A DNA stretch of 64,000 bases from Muraenolepis orangiensis (GCA_027704905.1 CM051000.1:13229014-13293013), one strand, 5' to 3'; positions 1 through 22,315 are shown, numbered from the stretch's first letter. Numbers and translations: made by a program. Notes: generated by a model from the sequence alone, not told the origin.

Positions 1-26
1 GGATATGCTGTCTTTAATTCGTCAAG

Positions 27-4892
<4,866 letters not shown>

Positions 4893-4926
4893 ACCTCCTC
4901 TAGACCTCAAGGTCTGGCCACCCACC

Positions 4927-4963
<37 letters not shown>

Positions 4964-5625
4964 GCTGCCCACCAAGGTACCCCCCCCCCCCCCCCGACCA
5001 GGACTACAGTGCTCGACAAGACCATGGCTCTCCACAGCCATGGGGGCAGTTTCAGAAGTGTATGTGTTTCTACATATGGATGGATGGATGGATGGTTTAA
5101 ATGTAGGGTTCCCCCCCCTCCCCCCCCCAAAAATCATGTTGTAAGAGTATTTTTTTTTATGTTCATGCTTGTTTTGTTTTTTTATTTCATGCAAAAACAC
5201 AGAAACATGATAAATGAGTGAAGAGGTTTCATTTGCTTCATGCTAAGAGGCAGGTTGTAATTTGCAGTTGACACATCATTGGGGGTTTTAAGTTGTTGGG
5301 CAATATATAGTAGTAGTTTGTATGCTGTACACTTCTCATTATTATTCAAAGGTACTACCAGACAGCCAATGTGCATGTGTAGTTTATCTATTTTAAATCC
5401 AAATACATTATCCCAATACTACTTTTGGATTTTCTACTTTTTTTTTTCTACGTGCACATGCAGCATCATTCATTAAGCTGTAGTGGGTTTCCATAATCAA
5501 TTGATGCTGATCAATGTGTGTATATATATATACCGGTACGAGGTTGCTTGTGGTACAAACTAATTTATGATGCCATATTGTTTTCTAAGCACTTACCATG
5601 TAATAAAACCATCTTTTAGACACTG
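4893..5625 (+). other. btbd1: btbd1 3' UTR with poly(A) signal
   Basis: Follows the stop at 4890-4892. It carries a (CAGG)n run at 4927-4963, C-rich homopolymers near 4980-4995 and 5110-5130, and (GGAT)n at about 5077-5095. A canonical AATAAA lies at 5602-5607 with a T-rich stretch after it, which gives a UTR of about 0.73 kb. The transcript end is inferred from this signal only. Confidence 0.7.
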
Positions 5626-5703
5626 TTTTTGTAATGACCAGTATTTTTTTATATGATCAAAAATATACGATCTTGTTAGCAGAAGATGCATTTCATGTTC
5701 TTG

Positions 5704-5717
5704 TCACTAGGGGGCGC
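5704..5717 (+). promoter_or_regulatory. CTCF-like motif
   Basis: TCACTAGGGGGCGC matches the core CCASYAGRKGGCRS at all but the first base. It lies between the convergent btbd1 and cog8 ends. A single 14-bp match can arise by chance or sit in an old repeat. Confidence 0.35.
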
Positions 5718-6145
5718 AAAAAGCTCCCACTCATTAAATAGTATTATTTTTTCTATTTACTGCTAATACAGTAAAACTCAATGGACATCAATTCAATTGT
5801 AAACTTGTAAAATTGATAAAATACATATAACAGAGTTCAAGTATACAACAATGAGTCAACCAATTTGTCAAAGTATAAATAATACCTGCATATAAAGTGG
5901 CAGATGTGCACTACCTAGCATCTCTAGTACACTACAGAGCCTGGCCTGAATATTTTTTAAGCTAGAGTTCCCATTAGACACATAAGGGCTGGGTGATATT
6001 GAAGAATGAATTATTGCATCTGCAATTTCTGATGTTTACCAGTGAAATGCATGTATGGATGGATCATTATATTGTCTCAAGTCTCAACCGGTCAATAAAA
6101 TGACAGGACATTGTTTTAGATTAACAAATTAAGATCGTGGAATAT
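5718..6145. other. Intergenic DNA between btbd1 and cog8 3' ends
   Basis: AT-rich sequence. I see no ORF, RNA gene or recognisable repeat beyond the CTCF-like match just to the left. Confidence 0.5.
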
Positions 6146-6151
6146 TTTATT
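6146..6151 (-). terminator. cog8: cog8 poly(A) signal
   Basis: AATAAA on the minus strand, 177-182 bp past the cog8 stop codon at 6328. It is the first canonical signal downstream. Confidence 0.55.
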
Positions 6152-6327
6152 TACAATGATCTCATCAGTGAAGTAATATACACATTACGATTTCAAATGA
6201 ACCCCAAAACCACAATAAATAAACAATTTGCTTTCCCGATTTTCAAAACGTCTTAATCATTTCCCATTTTTTTTAGTATGCATTGTTTTCAAAATAAGAG
6301 CGTAGTCCATATGGACAGTGCGGACCA

Positions 6328-11461
<5,134 letters not shown>

Positions 11462-11700
11462 GGCTCCCTCGCTCCTTGCTGTAGTTATAATGTGAAGACC
11501 CTTCGGGAAACGGTATACTATCTACAGAGGCTGACGATAATATTTGTAAATAGTCGTGTCATTACGTAGTACCTTTTGAGAAGACACCGGGAGATGTATA
11601 TATATTATTATTGTTTGACACCTTCATGCGGCTTAGTATTTGTATTTGTCGTATTGACATCTATCACGGAAGTGCCGATGTTCTTCTTCGCTCTGTAATA
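11462..11700 (-). promoter_or_regulatory. cog8: Probable cog8 promoter and 5' UTR
   Basis: Immediate 5' flank of the cog8 start codon. It contains an ETS-type motif CGGAAGTG at 11667-11674 and no TATA box, which fits a housekeeping promoter. The transcription start is not determined. Confidence 0.4.
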
Positions 11701-11744
11701 TCTGCGTAATGCTGCCACCCAGAGGCTCCCAATAGGTCTGCGTT

Positions 11745-12010
11745 AAAAATGACATTACATTACATTACGTTACATTAGTCATTTATTTAGCAGACGCTTT
11801 TGTCCAAGCGACTGACAATACGTGCATTTAACATAGGTAGGCAAGATAACTACTAGTCAGAAATCACAAGTGCATTTCCTTCCTAAAAGGCCTCCAAGAG
11901 CAGAATCAGTGCGCTCAGGTAAAAGTACAAGTAAGTAGGTTCACTCCCTTGATTGTACACAATAAATACATCAAACAGGGGATATGACAAAGAGTGAAGC
12001 CAAAAGACGG
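11745..12010 (-). mobile_element. LINE 3' tail, minus orientation (family of 63.3-63.7 kb)
   Basis: Starts with ATTACATTACATTACGTTACATT, then TTTAGCAGACGCTTTTGTCCAAG. Further in it has CTCCAAGAGCAGAATCAGTGCGCTCAGGTAAAAGTAC. These are the reverse complement of blocks at 14010-14165 and 63580-63740. It faces the plus-oriented copy at 14010-14280. Confidence 0.75.
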
Positions 12011-12925
12011 CTAAATAAGCAAAGTGGAAAAGCAAAAGCTAATAAACAAGCGCTGGCAAACAATAGAGCTAACAAGACAAGTGCTTAGAGCCTATACATA
12101 TGTTTGTTAATATATTTAGAATAAGTTCAAATATAGTTATCCCTACCCTACACATTCTACAGACCCTACAGATTCCAAAATACAAAGATATTAGGCAGTT
12201 ATGTGTGAAGAACTTGGGAAAAAGTCCATCAATCACATGAGCTAGTCAGACACATTAGGTCGATGCCTAATACTTCAGTTAGTTTTGCTTTAAATGGAAG
12301 TGTGAACTATTAAATCAAAGACAAACTTGAATATAGTAGGACAGTAGGGCACAGATGAGAGCGGTGGCCATTCCAGGGTCATTGTTCACAGCCAACCACA
12401 GAGGGCCAGAGGCAATTTGCCTTGTCTCTTAACTAATATGAATACCAAAAATAGAAACCATTGTTGCTCATACGGGATATGAAAGTATTGAATTTAGTGG
12501 GATCATACGTCATACTTGCATGGTAATCTAGGCTTCAAACAGGATTTAGCTTGGAACTCTTGCTTATAAAACCTGTTTATTCAGATGAGATGAGATCTTT
12601 TTCAATTGCTGTTATGTGCAAAAAGAGGCTGTGAGGATTGCTACACACTTTTGTTGCACTTGTACTTGATTCAAAACACTCCAAAACTCCAAAATCTATG
12701 CCTTAACAACACAATTTAGGTGTTGTGTGGCAATTTAGGCTATTTTGCTGCATATGATGAACCCTTATAGCAGTTCAAATGTTGCATTCTGAAGTCTATA
12801 TTTGTCTCAATCGTTCAATCTCATGATACTATGTGAGCTCTCCATGTCTGCAGAGAGGGGCCTTGTTGCTGTTGGAGCCCTACTGGTAGTTGTTTGAGCT
12901 TTTGTCAGTATAGACAGGTGGCAAC
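12011..12925. other. Unassigned intergenic sequence
   Basis: About 0.9 kb between two inverted LINE tails. No usable ORF and no repeat that I recognise. It may be the worn body of one of the flanking elements. Confidence 0.4.
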
Positions 12926-14030
12926 TTATTGTACTTTTACCTTACTGTACCTTTACCTGAACTTATTGTACTTTTACCTTACTGTACTTTTACCTGAACT
13001 TATTGTACTTTTACCTTACTGTACCTTTACCTGAACTTATTGTACTTTTACCTTACTGTACCTTTACCTGAACTTATTGTACTTTTACCTTACTGTACCT
13101 TTACCTGAACTTATTGTACTTTTACCTTACTGTACTTTTACCTGAACTTATTGTACTTTTACCTTACTGTAGTGTACTTTTACCTGAACTTATTGTACTT
13201 TTACCTTACTGTACCTTTACCTGAACTTATTGTACTTTTACCTTACTGTACCTTTACCTGAACTTATTGTACGTTTACCTTACTGTACCTTTACCTGAAC
13301 TTATTGTACTTTTACCTTACTGTACCTTTACCTGAACTTATTGTACTTTTACCTTACTGTACCTTTACCTGAACTTATTGTACTTTTACCTTACTGTAGT
13401 GTACTTTTACCTAAACGTATTGTACTTTTACCTTACTGTACCTTTAACTGAACTTATTGTACTTTTACCTTACTGTAGTGTACTTTTACCTGAACTTATT
13501 GTACTTTTACCTTACTGTACTTTTACCTGAACTTATTGTACTTTTACCTTACTGTACCTTTACCTGAACTTATTGTACTTTTACCTTACTGTACTTTTAC
13601 CTGAATTGACTGTACTTTTACCTTACTGTACCTTTACCTGAACTTATTGTACTTTTACCTTACTGTAGTGTACTTTTACCTAAACTTATTGTACTTTTAC
13701 CTTACTGTACCTTTACCTGAACTTATTGTACGTTTACCTTACTGTACCTTTACCTGAACTTATTGTACTTTTACCTTACTGTACCTTTACCTGAACTTAT
13801 TGTACTTTTACCTTACTGTAGTGTACTTTTACCTAAACGTATTGTACTTTTACCTTACTGTACCTTTAACTGAACTTATTGTACTTTTACCTTACTGTAG
13901 TGTACTTTTACCTGAATTGACTGTACTTTTACCTTACTGTACCTTTACCTGAACTTATTGTACTTTTACCTTACTGTAGTGTATTTTTACCTGAACTTAT
14001 TGTACTTTTACCTGAGCACTGGTTCAGTTC
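12926..14030. repeat. Minisatellite, 37-bp unit, about 29 copies
   Basis: Unit of about 37 bp made of two related halves, TTATTGTACTTTTACCT and TACTGTACCTTTACCTGAAC. Variants include an extra GTAGTGTACTTTT block, ACGTATTG and GAATTGACTG. The plus strand is pyrimidine-rich. The array runs directly into the LINE tail at 14010, whose own sequence contains one such half unit. Confidence 0.95.
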
Positions 14031-14280
14031 TTGGAGGCTTGTTAGAAATTAAATGGCTGCACTTTTGACGACTGGTGACGAGTTGTCACCTTCCTTTGTT
14101 GAAACACACTATTCGCTTGGGATATCACTTTGGATAAAAGTGTCTGCTAAATTGACTGGAATGTAATGTAAAGTCATGTAAAGTCATGTAATGTCATGTC
14201 ATGTAAAGTAATGTCATGTAAAGTCATGTCATGTAATGTAATGTCATGTAAAGTAATGTCAAGTAATGTAATGTAATGTG
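14010..14280 (+). mobile_element. LINE 3' tail, plus orientation
   Basis: CTTATTGTACTTTTACCTGAGCAC, then GACGAGTTGTCACCTTCCTTTGTTGAAACACACTATT and AAAAGTGTCTGCTAAATTGACTG, ending in an irregular (ATGTAAAGTC/ATGTA)n tail from about 14155. It matches the LINE copy at 63580-63740 block for block. Confidence 0.8.
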
Positions 14281-14284
14281 CCCT

Positions 14285-14478
14285 CTTTGGCGTCTAACCC
14301 GGAAGTTGTTGTGTGCACCAGTTGCTAAGCTGCAGGACGGGACCGTGTTGTGGTCTCTCCTCCAGGACAACACACGTCGTCCACCGACACTCCATCACAA
14401 CACTGGTGTTCATTCACACCACTCACTCCCCTAATGTGATTCAACTGGATGGTCGGTGGTGACAAACAACAACTGCAG
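14285..14478 (+). promoter_or_regulatory. katnb1: katnb1 promoter and non-coding first exon
   Basis: An ETS motif CCGGAAGT at 14299-14306 is followed by GC-richer sequence and a donor AACTGCAG/GTAAAG at 14478/14479. No long ORF starts in it, so it reads as a 5' UTR exon spliced toward the coding start at 16045. The exact transcription start and the second UTR exon boundary (perhaps near 15900) are not fixed by the sequence. Confidence 0.5.
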
Positions 14479-15032
14479 GTAAAGAAAGTCTAATATTATT
14501 AAAGTCTTTGAAAGTCGCACTCAACGTTAACGGTAACTATAGCCTGACAGTTAGCTAGCTAGCTGGCTAATGTACTAGCTATAGGACTAGTTTTATCAAA
14601 ACTCCACATTTGTTTAAAAAAACCAAGTCTGGTTAAACTTCGATACGAATACGATTAAAACAGCAACGTGGTGGTTTTGTTCAACATGTAATTAGTGCAA
14701 GCGTCGGACTCGTAGCTAGTTTTGGTGGGATTATCATTTTAGTTTAATGATTACTTGTTTGACATTGCATTGCGTTTGTTTTCGGTGGTCGGTGAGTTAC
14801 TGTTTTAAAAAACGATAACGCCGTTAAAACTAGTATTGACAGATTGAGATTACTACACACGTTACACCTCACTTAACTGTGTACATATAAAGTGTTATCA
14901 TCTCATATTTATACTGCAAACATGTAAACGTGTGTAATTATTTTGTATTTTTTGTAATTCTTGTATATTTTTATATAGCACATCTTCGGGATCTGGCTAT
15001 AAACATTTAATTTGACATTGTACACTCTACCT

Positions 15033-15826
15033 CAGGGGTACTCAACTTCAGAGGCCAAGAGGGCCACATTTAAACCACAACAGGTGCAAAGGGCCACAAA
15101 TTATTATTAACATATATTTGTACCATTTTATTCGCTGTATTTACTACTGCTGTTTAATATGCTGTCTTGCTTGTCATTTTTAATGCATTCCAAAGCATCA
15201 TGGAATAACAAATATTCTCATTTTGAGTAACAAATGTAGTGTCAAGCGTTGATGTTTTATTAACACTGGAGCTTTGCATTGATGACATTGATAAAGTTTG
15301 CAATTGCTACTTATTCCTAGTGAGAGCTCTGAGTCTGCATTTCACAAATATTAATAACAATAACAATATAACAAACAACTTTTTACTTATTCCTATTGAG
15401 AGCTCTGAGTTTTCATTTCACAAATATTAATAACAATAACAATATAACAAACAGCTTTTTACTTATTCTTATTGAGAGCTCTGAGTCTGCATTAACACAA
15501 ATATTAATAACAATATAACAAACAGTTGTTACTTATTCCTAGTGAGAGCTCTGAGTCTGCATTCTTTTCACAAGTACTTTCAGATCTGGTTGTTGCTCAG
15601 TTGTAGCTGCTCTGAGATAGTCTGCCAAATGTCTGTCAGTTAGACGGGAACGCTGCTTTGATTTTATTATTACCATGGCAGAGAAGGAGCTTTCACACAC
15701 ATAAGTAGATCCAAAGCAGGTCAGGATTTTAATATATAATAATAATTATAATTATTATGCATTCATAACCAGGCATGTCGGGGCCCACAAAATAAGCGTC
15801 TGCGGGCCGCCTGTTGAGTAAGTCTG
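15033..15826 (-). mobile_element. hAT (Charlie-like) transposon remnant with 8-bp target duplication
   Basis: Bounded by the identical 8-mer CTCTACCT at 15025-15032 and 15827-15834. The imperfect terminal inverted repeats are CAGGGGTACTCAAC and, reversed, CAGACTTACTCAAC. On the minus strand, 15730-15539 encodes a 63-residue end of a hAT transposase: CFGSTYVCESSFSAM, IKSKQRSRLTDRHLADYL, then a stop. The rest of the transposase is deleted. Inside, an ~80-bp segment containing GAGAGCTCTGAGTCTGCAT is tandemly repeated about four times (roughly 15310-15560), the last copy overlapping the transposase stop. It sits in the 5' intron of katnb1. Confidence 0.88.
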
Positions 15827-16044
15827 CTCTACCTTATACATGTGACAAATAAACCAATTTGAATCTGTTACTTGTTTCTCTGGCTCTCCTGTAGGTTGAC
15901 AGTCGTTTCCAGGATGTGATCAGTAGTTTATGTTATGTTGATGGATCAAACTTAATGAACCATAGACAACTGACTAATGCAAGGGGTCCCTAGTGGTTTA
16001 ATTCACGTTAAAACGCACACATACGCATCCCCGGCTGTTCCGCT

Positions 16045-19000
16045 ATGGCTGTGGCGAAGACCTCATGGAGACTGCGTGAGTATATATACTTTAAACTGCA
16101 ATTGTAACTATAGGATGGCGTTTTGGGTGCCTTGCATGCTTTGATTCCACTACAACACCATGTATGTACGTGCGCTTGCAGAGGAGTTTGTGGCCCATTC
16201 CGGCAACGTGTCATGTTTGGCCCTGGGGAAGAGCTCAGGCCGCCTGCTGGCTACTGGAGGGGAGGACTGCAAAGTCAACATTTGGGGTGTCAGGAAATCC
16301 AACTGTATCATGGTAAAGGATATTGTACAGCTGTGCCATGAGACATTTTCATCCAGGTATTTTTTTGAATATGCATTTTTACTCCTCGTGGGTTTGTGTG
16401 CCTCTTCTTAGAGTCTCACCGGCCACAACAACCCAGTGGAGTGCATCAAATTCAATATCTCAGAAGAGCAGGTAGTGGCTGGCTCGCAGTCTGGATCTTT
16501 GCGTGTCTGGGACTTGGAGGCTGCCAAAAGTAAGTCTGATTTGAGTGTTTTTGTCTGTACGTTAACAAACACTTCTTAATCTATGAAACACTCTAAATCT
16601 TTCTATGGCAATGGGTCTTTAATGGTTGTGGCAGTTGTGTAAAATTAGCATTGTTTTTGACTTTTCTCAGTCCTGCGGACTCTATCGGGACATAAAGATA
16701 ATATTACCAGCCTGGATTTCCACCCATTTGGCCAATACTTTGCCTCAGGGTCTATGGACACAAACATCAAGGTTTGTATTAAAAATGGTTCTATTGCATA
16801 AACCTGTTTCCTATCTACCAAAGTTAAACCTTTGTTGTTGTGTTTTTTTTCCCAGGTGTGGGACTTGCGAAGAAAGGGGTGTGTCTTTGTTTTTAAAGTA
16901 AGTGTGCATCCAAGTGGAAGTGTTTGCTGTAGGATACACACACGATTGTCGTAACCAGCACATTTGAATGGGATGTTTGTTTGAAGTAATGGGGTGACCA
17001 GAACTGTTCTGCTGCTCTGCCATTCCTACTTGGGTGTTTGTTGTCTTCCAGAGTCACAGTCAAGCAGTGAGGTATCTAGCTTTTAGCCCCGACGGGAAAT
17101 GGCTGGCCTCTGCCGGTGATGACAGCACTATTAAGGTAACCCTATCTGCAATCTCCCTTAAGTAGCCCTGTTTGAATTGACATTGACCACCAAAAAAGCA
17201 CACTTGCATAATATAAGAGTTCGACACACGTTCATGTGAAAGGTGAATGTATTTCAGTGTCATGGCTTGTTTGTTGATGCTCTATTATGGAGCAAAGTAT
17301 ATCAGACCACTTATTGAAGTCATTCGCAGCTAACATCGATTGCGTTATAAACCCGTAAATATCCAAAGAATGTGGCATAATTGCGTCACGGTGTGATCTG
17401 CTGGTGAACGTGTTGTGTGTCTCAGCTGTGGGACCTGATGGCAGGGAAGATAGTCACAGAGTTCACCGCTCATTCGGCAGCTGTGAACATCCTCCAGTTC
17501 CACCCCAATGAGTATCTGTTGGCATCTGGCAGCACAGACAGGTAACCCTAAAGTGTCCCAATACACAAGCGCCACAAAGCCACATGGCCTTATTCCACAC
17601 ACGGTTACAGAGATTATTTTTTTGTGTGTGGTGCAGCTATATGATGTATTTTGTATTGACTCCAGAACAATCAAGCTGTGGGATTTGGAGAAGTTCAAGA
17701 TGATCGGCTCGTCCGACGGAGAGTCCGGTCCGGTCAGGTGCGAACAATGGCACTTTAAAAAAAATGTTTTATTCAAAACGGATACAAATGGCTTCATTTG
17801 AGTGTTTCAAATGAAGCCACAATTTTTAGGTTCTAAAACTCCCCACCCCCCTCTTTCCCCCTCCCCTTCCCAACGTAGGTGTGTGCACTTTAACCCGGAT
17901 GGCTGCTGCCTGTACAGCGGGGCTCCGGACTCGCTGCGTGTCTACGGCTGGGAGCCTGATCGCTGCTTCGACACGGTGCACGTGGGATGGGGCAAGGTGG
18001 CCGACATGGCCATCTGCAACAACGAGCTGGTGCGTGGGGAGAGCCGGGAGGCCTCAAAGGGAGGGGCTCTGTGTGGGGATGGGGGTGGGGTGGGGGGGCG
18101 GTGGGGACCGCAGGGGGTGCAGGCATGCATGCATGCTAGGACATTTGTTTATTGACTTGGATTGCACGTATGAATTGATATGTTGTCATGTAAACACATG
18201 CACGCAAGTGCTCCCATAAGTGGCCATGAACCTTGGATCTTTCAGAGATCATATGTTGACATCTGTGGATGGTATAATTAGAAGTGATGCAGGTGAAAAC
18301 AACCAACGACTCAGTGCCTCAGAGGCCGGTCCCCTGACAAGGAAATCGATATGGTGTCAAATTCCCGATGTGTCTGTAAAGGCTCTGTCCTTCCACAGAT
18401 CGGCCTGTCTCACCACTTGACCAACGTGTCCTCCTTCGTGGTGGATCTGACCAGAGTGAAGACGACCGGCAGTGCCGCCGTCCAGGACGACCAGCCGCTG
18501 GAGCCCTCGCCCAAAGGGTCCACGCTGCGCCGCAGCTACGAGAGGCCCATGACCAGCACCCAGAGGTAGCGCAGCTGCAGGGGGACCCGCGTCACACTTT
18601 TAGAAAAATTGAAATCTCCAAAGGTCACACACACAGTGAAATTTGTTTCTCTGCATTTAACCCATCCTAGTATTAGGAGAAGTGGGCAGCTATTTTATAA
18701 ACAGCGCCCGGGGTGCAGTGTAGGAGGGGTCTGGTGCCTTGCTCAAGGGCACCTCGGCAGTGTCCAGGTGTTTCGGGGACCTTACGGTCCCCAAGCCAAG
18801 TCCCAACAGACTGAGCTATCCTGTCGCCCAGCTGGTGTTCATGGTCATCGTCAGGATATATAAGCAGCACCCCAGCCAGCCAGTGTACTCTGCATACGTG
18901 TTGTTTAAAATGTATAGACAAATCCCTCTGAACCTCACAGGGTGACTTTTAGTTCATCTTAGGAACATTGCATTGATGCCACACAGCTGGCAGCCATGAA

Positions 19001-20570
19001 CAATACTAGATAATGATCCCCTTAGTCTTAAATCTTAGGTCTGGAGGATTTAGAATTCTCTTTATTGGCCACACACATGTACACACACAGTGACATTTTT
19101 TTTGTTGCATTTAGTATTGGGAGCAGTGGGCAGTGGGCAGTTATTTTATAAGCGGCACCCGGGGAGCAGTGTAGGGGTCTGGTGCCTTGCTCCTGGGTAC
19201 CTCTGCAGTGCCCAGGAGGCGAACTGGCACAGAGCTCTCACTCCGTACTTGCTCCGTTTCGGGGACTTGAACCGACGACCCTCCAATTCCCAAGCCAAGT
19301 CCCAACAGACTGAGCTACTGCTGCCCTTGTCCAAACGCTAGAGGGCCGAGCATCAACTACTCACCGGATGAAAACCCATATGGCCACCTGTAAAACCGAT
19401 TTCATGTTCACATGTTGTATATTCCCCCCCCGCCCTACCCAGGGTGAAGCAGAGTTCAGAGTCGGAGAGACGGAGCCCCAGCAGCGACGAGGAGAAGGAG
19501 GAGAACAACGAGTCCACCGCCGAGATCCGTAATGCCGACGACTACCACGAGATCTTTCAGCCCAGGAACAACATCTGTGGGTCAAGTCCTCCACACGCGC
19601 ACCAACCACCACACGTGCAAATGGACGCACTGAACGATGGGGAGATGGGGAGATCTCTTGCTGTGATCCTCTTGTTCTAATTCCCCCTTTTCTTGTTCCA
19701 ATTTCAGCACGCTCACCTCCCAAGATTACCGATATGTTTTCTGCCCCTGTGGAAGATGGTGAATAAATCCATATAATATTTGTTTGATGCTCTATTAGAA
19801 CACCCCCACCACCCCCCCCCAAAAAATCATCTTGTACTAATAGGTACCGAAATGTTTTTATATTCTGTCTTACTAGAGACCTTTATAGTGAGAGCCAGTC
19901 AGGTCAAGGATGCTGTGACACCCATGCCTGAAAAGCTACAGGTAGGTTTGTTTGTGTTACCTAGTATACATATGATGTATAACTCAATACATCAATATAT
20001 AACTATAACTAAAAATAATCTAGAATTCTAAATACATTTAATTACTTTGTATGTACTATCGTTGTGTGTTATGTTCCCAAGTACCAATACTCTCTCAGCG
20101 GTGTGTTCTGCTGCAGAGCCTAAAAGTTAGTGTCTCTCCATCCCAACTCAACAAGGCTCCCATCGCCACGTCCACACCCATCCAGAGGGTGGAGCCCACC
20201 GTGGTTTCTGCTGCGCCGCGCCCCGTCCCCGCGGCCACCGCAGGCCGCGGGGCCCCCGCGCCCACTGTGTCCAACCCCCCGAAGACCCGGTCGCCAGCCC
20301 ACGCAGCCAAGGCCAGAGCTGCTACCAACAACGTCATCATCCCCTCCTCCAGGAAGGAGCCCATCGGAATCAACATCGAAGACTTCCTTCCCGTGAGCCG
20401 AGACACACACACACACACACGGGCACACAAGAGCACTTAGGCTCTCCCTGTGAATGATGAAAATTAAATGATGCCCTGTGGATTTAATTAGTTAATAATG
20501 GCACACACAGTCCACTGGTCTCAGGCCCTGAAAGGATTAAAGATGGCATGTGTGGCTTTAACCTAGGTTC

Positions 20571-20631
<61 letters not shown>

Positions 20632-21690
20632 GTGTTGTCTGCTGTGCATTGTTAATCCTCAAGAGACTTAGAATTGTGTCTGTGTGTGAGCTGAAACTAG
20701 ATTAAACCGTTTTACTCTCCATTCTTCAGAATTCTCCCAACACCGGCCCTAATGTTCTGGCCGACGAGGAGGCCCAGTCCCAGATCATGAAGGGCCACGA
20801 CACCATGTGTGTGATGCTGACCAGCCGCCACAAGAACCTGGATGCCGTGAGAGCCGCGTGGGGCAGCGGCGACGTCAAGGCAAGGCCTCACACACGAGAA
20901 CATGCCCAGTACTGACTGAACCAGGCCAATATCCTACTCTAGTCACCTATGCATTTATTTGATTCCCCCCCCCCCCCCCCCCTTTACTAGAAGTCTCTCG
21001 ACACCGCGGTGTCCATGAACGACCGGTCAATCGTAGTGGACATTCTCAACATTGTCAACCTCAAACCGTGAGACGACACACACACACACACACACACACG
21101 CGCGGATTCACACACACATTCAACGTGTTGTCTGCTGTGCATTGTGAATCCTCAAGAGTCCTTGGATTGTGTTTCTGTCTCAGGGTGCTATGGAAGCTGG
21201 ACCTTTGTACTTCCATCCTACCACAGGTTGAACATCTGCTAGAAAGCAAATACGAGAGGCAAGTGAAGTTTCTTTCTTATGTCCTCCCTCCCCTTCAAAC
21301 CCTGCAGGTCATCTAACCCCCCGGTTCCTCTTGTGTGTTTTTAGTTACGTGCAGACGGGCTGCACCTCCCTGAAGCTGATTCTGAAGCGCTTCTGGCCCC
21401 TGATCTCGGACACGATGAAAGCCCCCCCGTCCGTGGGCGTGGACATCACGCGGGAAGAGCGGTAGGTGGCGCCTCTGGAATCGACGTCACACGGTCTAAT
21501 ATTCCATGAAGATTTTAAACCACCTAACCTCCCCTCCTGTGTGCACCATTGCAGGCTCCAGAAGTGCAAGGCCTGCTACAAGCACCTAAGGAACCTGGGC
21601 AACGTGGTGAAGAGCAAGGCGGACCAGGTGGGCCGCCATGGCAGCACCTTCAAAGAGCTCCAGCTGCTCCTGGCGCCGCTGGACTACTGA
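16045..21690 (+). CDS. katnb1: Katanin p80 WD40-containing subunit B1
   Basis: Nineteen coding exons: 16045-16075, 16182-16312, 16412-16529, 16671-16771, 16856-16897, 17052-17135, 17426-17541, 17666-17737, 17879-18029, 18399-18565, 19443-19576, 19708-19758, 19877-19941, 20117-20392, 20730-20879, 20991-21067, 21184-21258, 21345-21461, 21555-21690. Phases close to 2094 nt, 697 residues (human 655). The N-terminus MAVAKTSWRLQEFVAHSGNV matches the family. Seven WD repeats fill about residues 10-300 (TGHNNPVECIKF, SPDGKWLASAGDD, VNILQFHPNEYLLASGS). A disordered, Pro/Ser-rich linker follows. The C-terminal con80 domain (KGHDTMCVMLTSRHKNLD to the end) binds the p60 ATPase. Katanin severs microtubules at centrosomes, spindles and cilia. 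Introns after 20879 and 21258 use GC donors. The linker is longer than in mammals. Confidence 0.97.
18603..18865 (-). mobile_element. tRNA-derived SINE, partial, copy A (katnb1 intron 10)
   Basis: Shares the order CAGTG, GCATTTAACCCAT, GTGGGCAGC, GGTCTGGTGCCTTGCTC and CCAAGCCAAGTCCCAACAGA with copy B at 19050-19345. The internal block carrying the B box is mostly missing. Read on the minus strand the element starts with the tRNA-like head. Confidence 0.7.
19050..19345 (-). mobile_element. tRNA-derived SINE, copy B (katnb1 intron 10)
   Basis: On the minus strand it begins GGGCAGCAGTAGCTCAGTCT (pol III A-box region) and has GTCGGTTCAAGTCCC (B box). The body runs down to a TTTATTGG end near 19060. 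Same orientation and same intron as copy A, so either two insertions or a duplication of the intron segment. Confidence 0.78.
20572..20631. repeat. (CA)n microsatellite
   Basis: About 30 units in the katnb1 intron between exons ending at 20392 and starting at 20730. Shorter CA runs lie at 20403-20420 and 21078-21099, just after two other katnb1 donors. Here the sense strand carries CA, not GT. Confidence 0.95.
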
Positions 21691-22102
21691 CCTGCACCGC
21701 ACGGAGCAGAAGGGGGCGGGAAGACTCCTCCACCACCTTGTTAAGAGAGCGCCGTACGCAGCCACTCCTCCTGTGGCCCCAAAGAACCCACCGCCCGCCT
21801 GCATTTGTATTAGGACGATGTGAAACCGCTGTGGATGCCGTCTTGAGTGGTCCACGGTGAAACTCCACCACTACAAACTTTTCAAACTTTTCAATGAGGC
21901 ACTTGTATGTATCCTGCCGTTATGTGTTTGTATGCGTGTCTGGGCTCTGCGGGGGGAATCAGAGACTTATAAGGAACCGGACAAGTCCAAGCCTCTGGAT
22001 GACTCGAGATGGCATTTGTAAAACCATCTTGCCCTTATTCTTCAAATAGAGCATTGAAATACACAGGCATGGAATGGGCATTCTTCCAGAAACAATGTGA
22101 TT

Positions 22103-22143
<41 letters not shown>

Positions 22144-22315
22144 AACCTGGGCACAGTGAAGATTTGGTGATACATATTATTTTCCTATTGTATTTTAAGA
22201 CATTTTAAACCATGCTTATTTTCTATTTAAACTATGTAGAAGCACTGCTTTTAATCATAGTTAACACTGAAGACCAATGTTATTTTTTTCCTAATAAAAA
22301 CGTAAAACACATGAC
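21691..22315 (+). other. katnb1: katnb1 3' UTR with poly(A) signal
   Basis: Sequence after the stop at 21688-21690. Canonical AATAAA at 22293-22298. Contains a short (CA)n at about 22104-22139. The transcript end is inferred from the signal. Confidence 0.7.
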
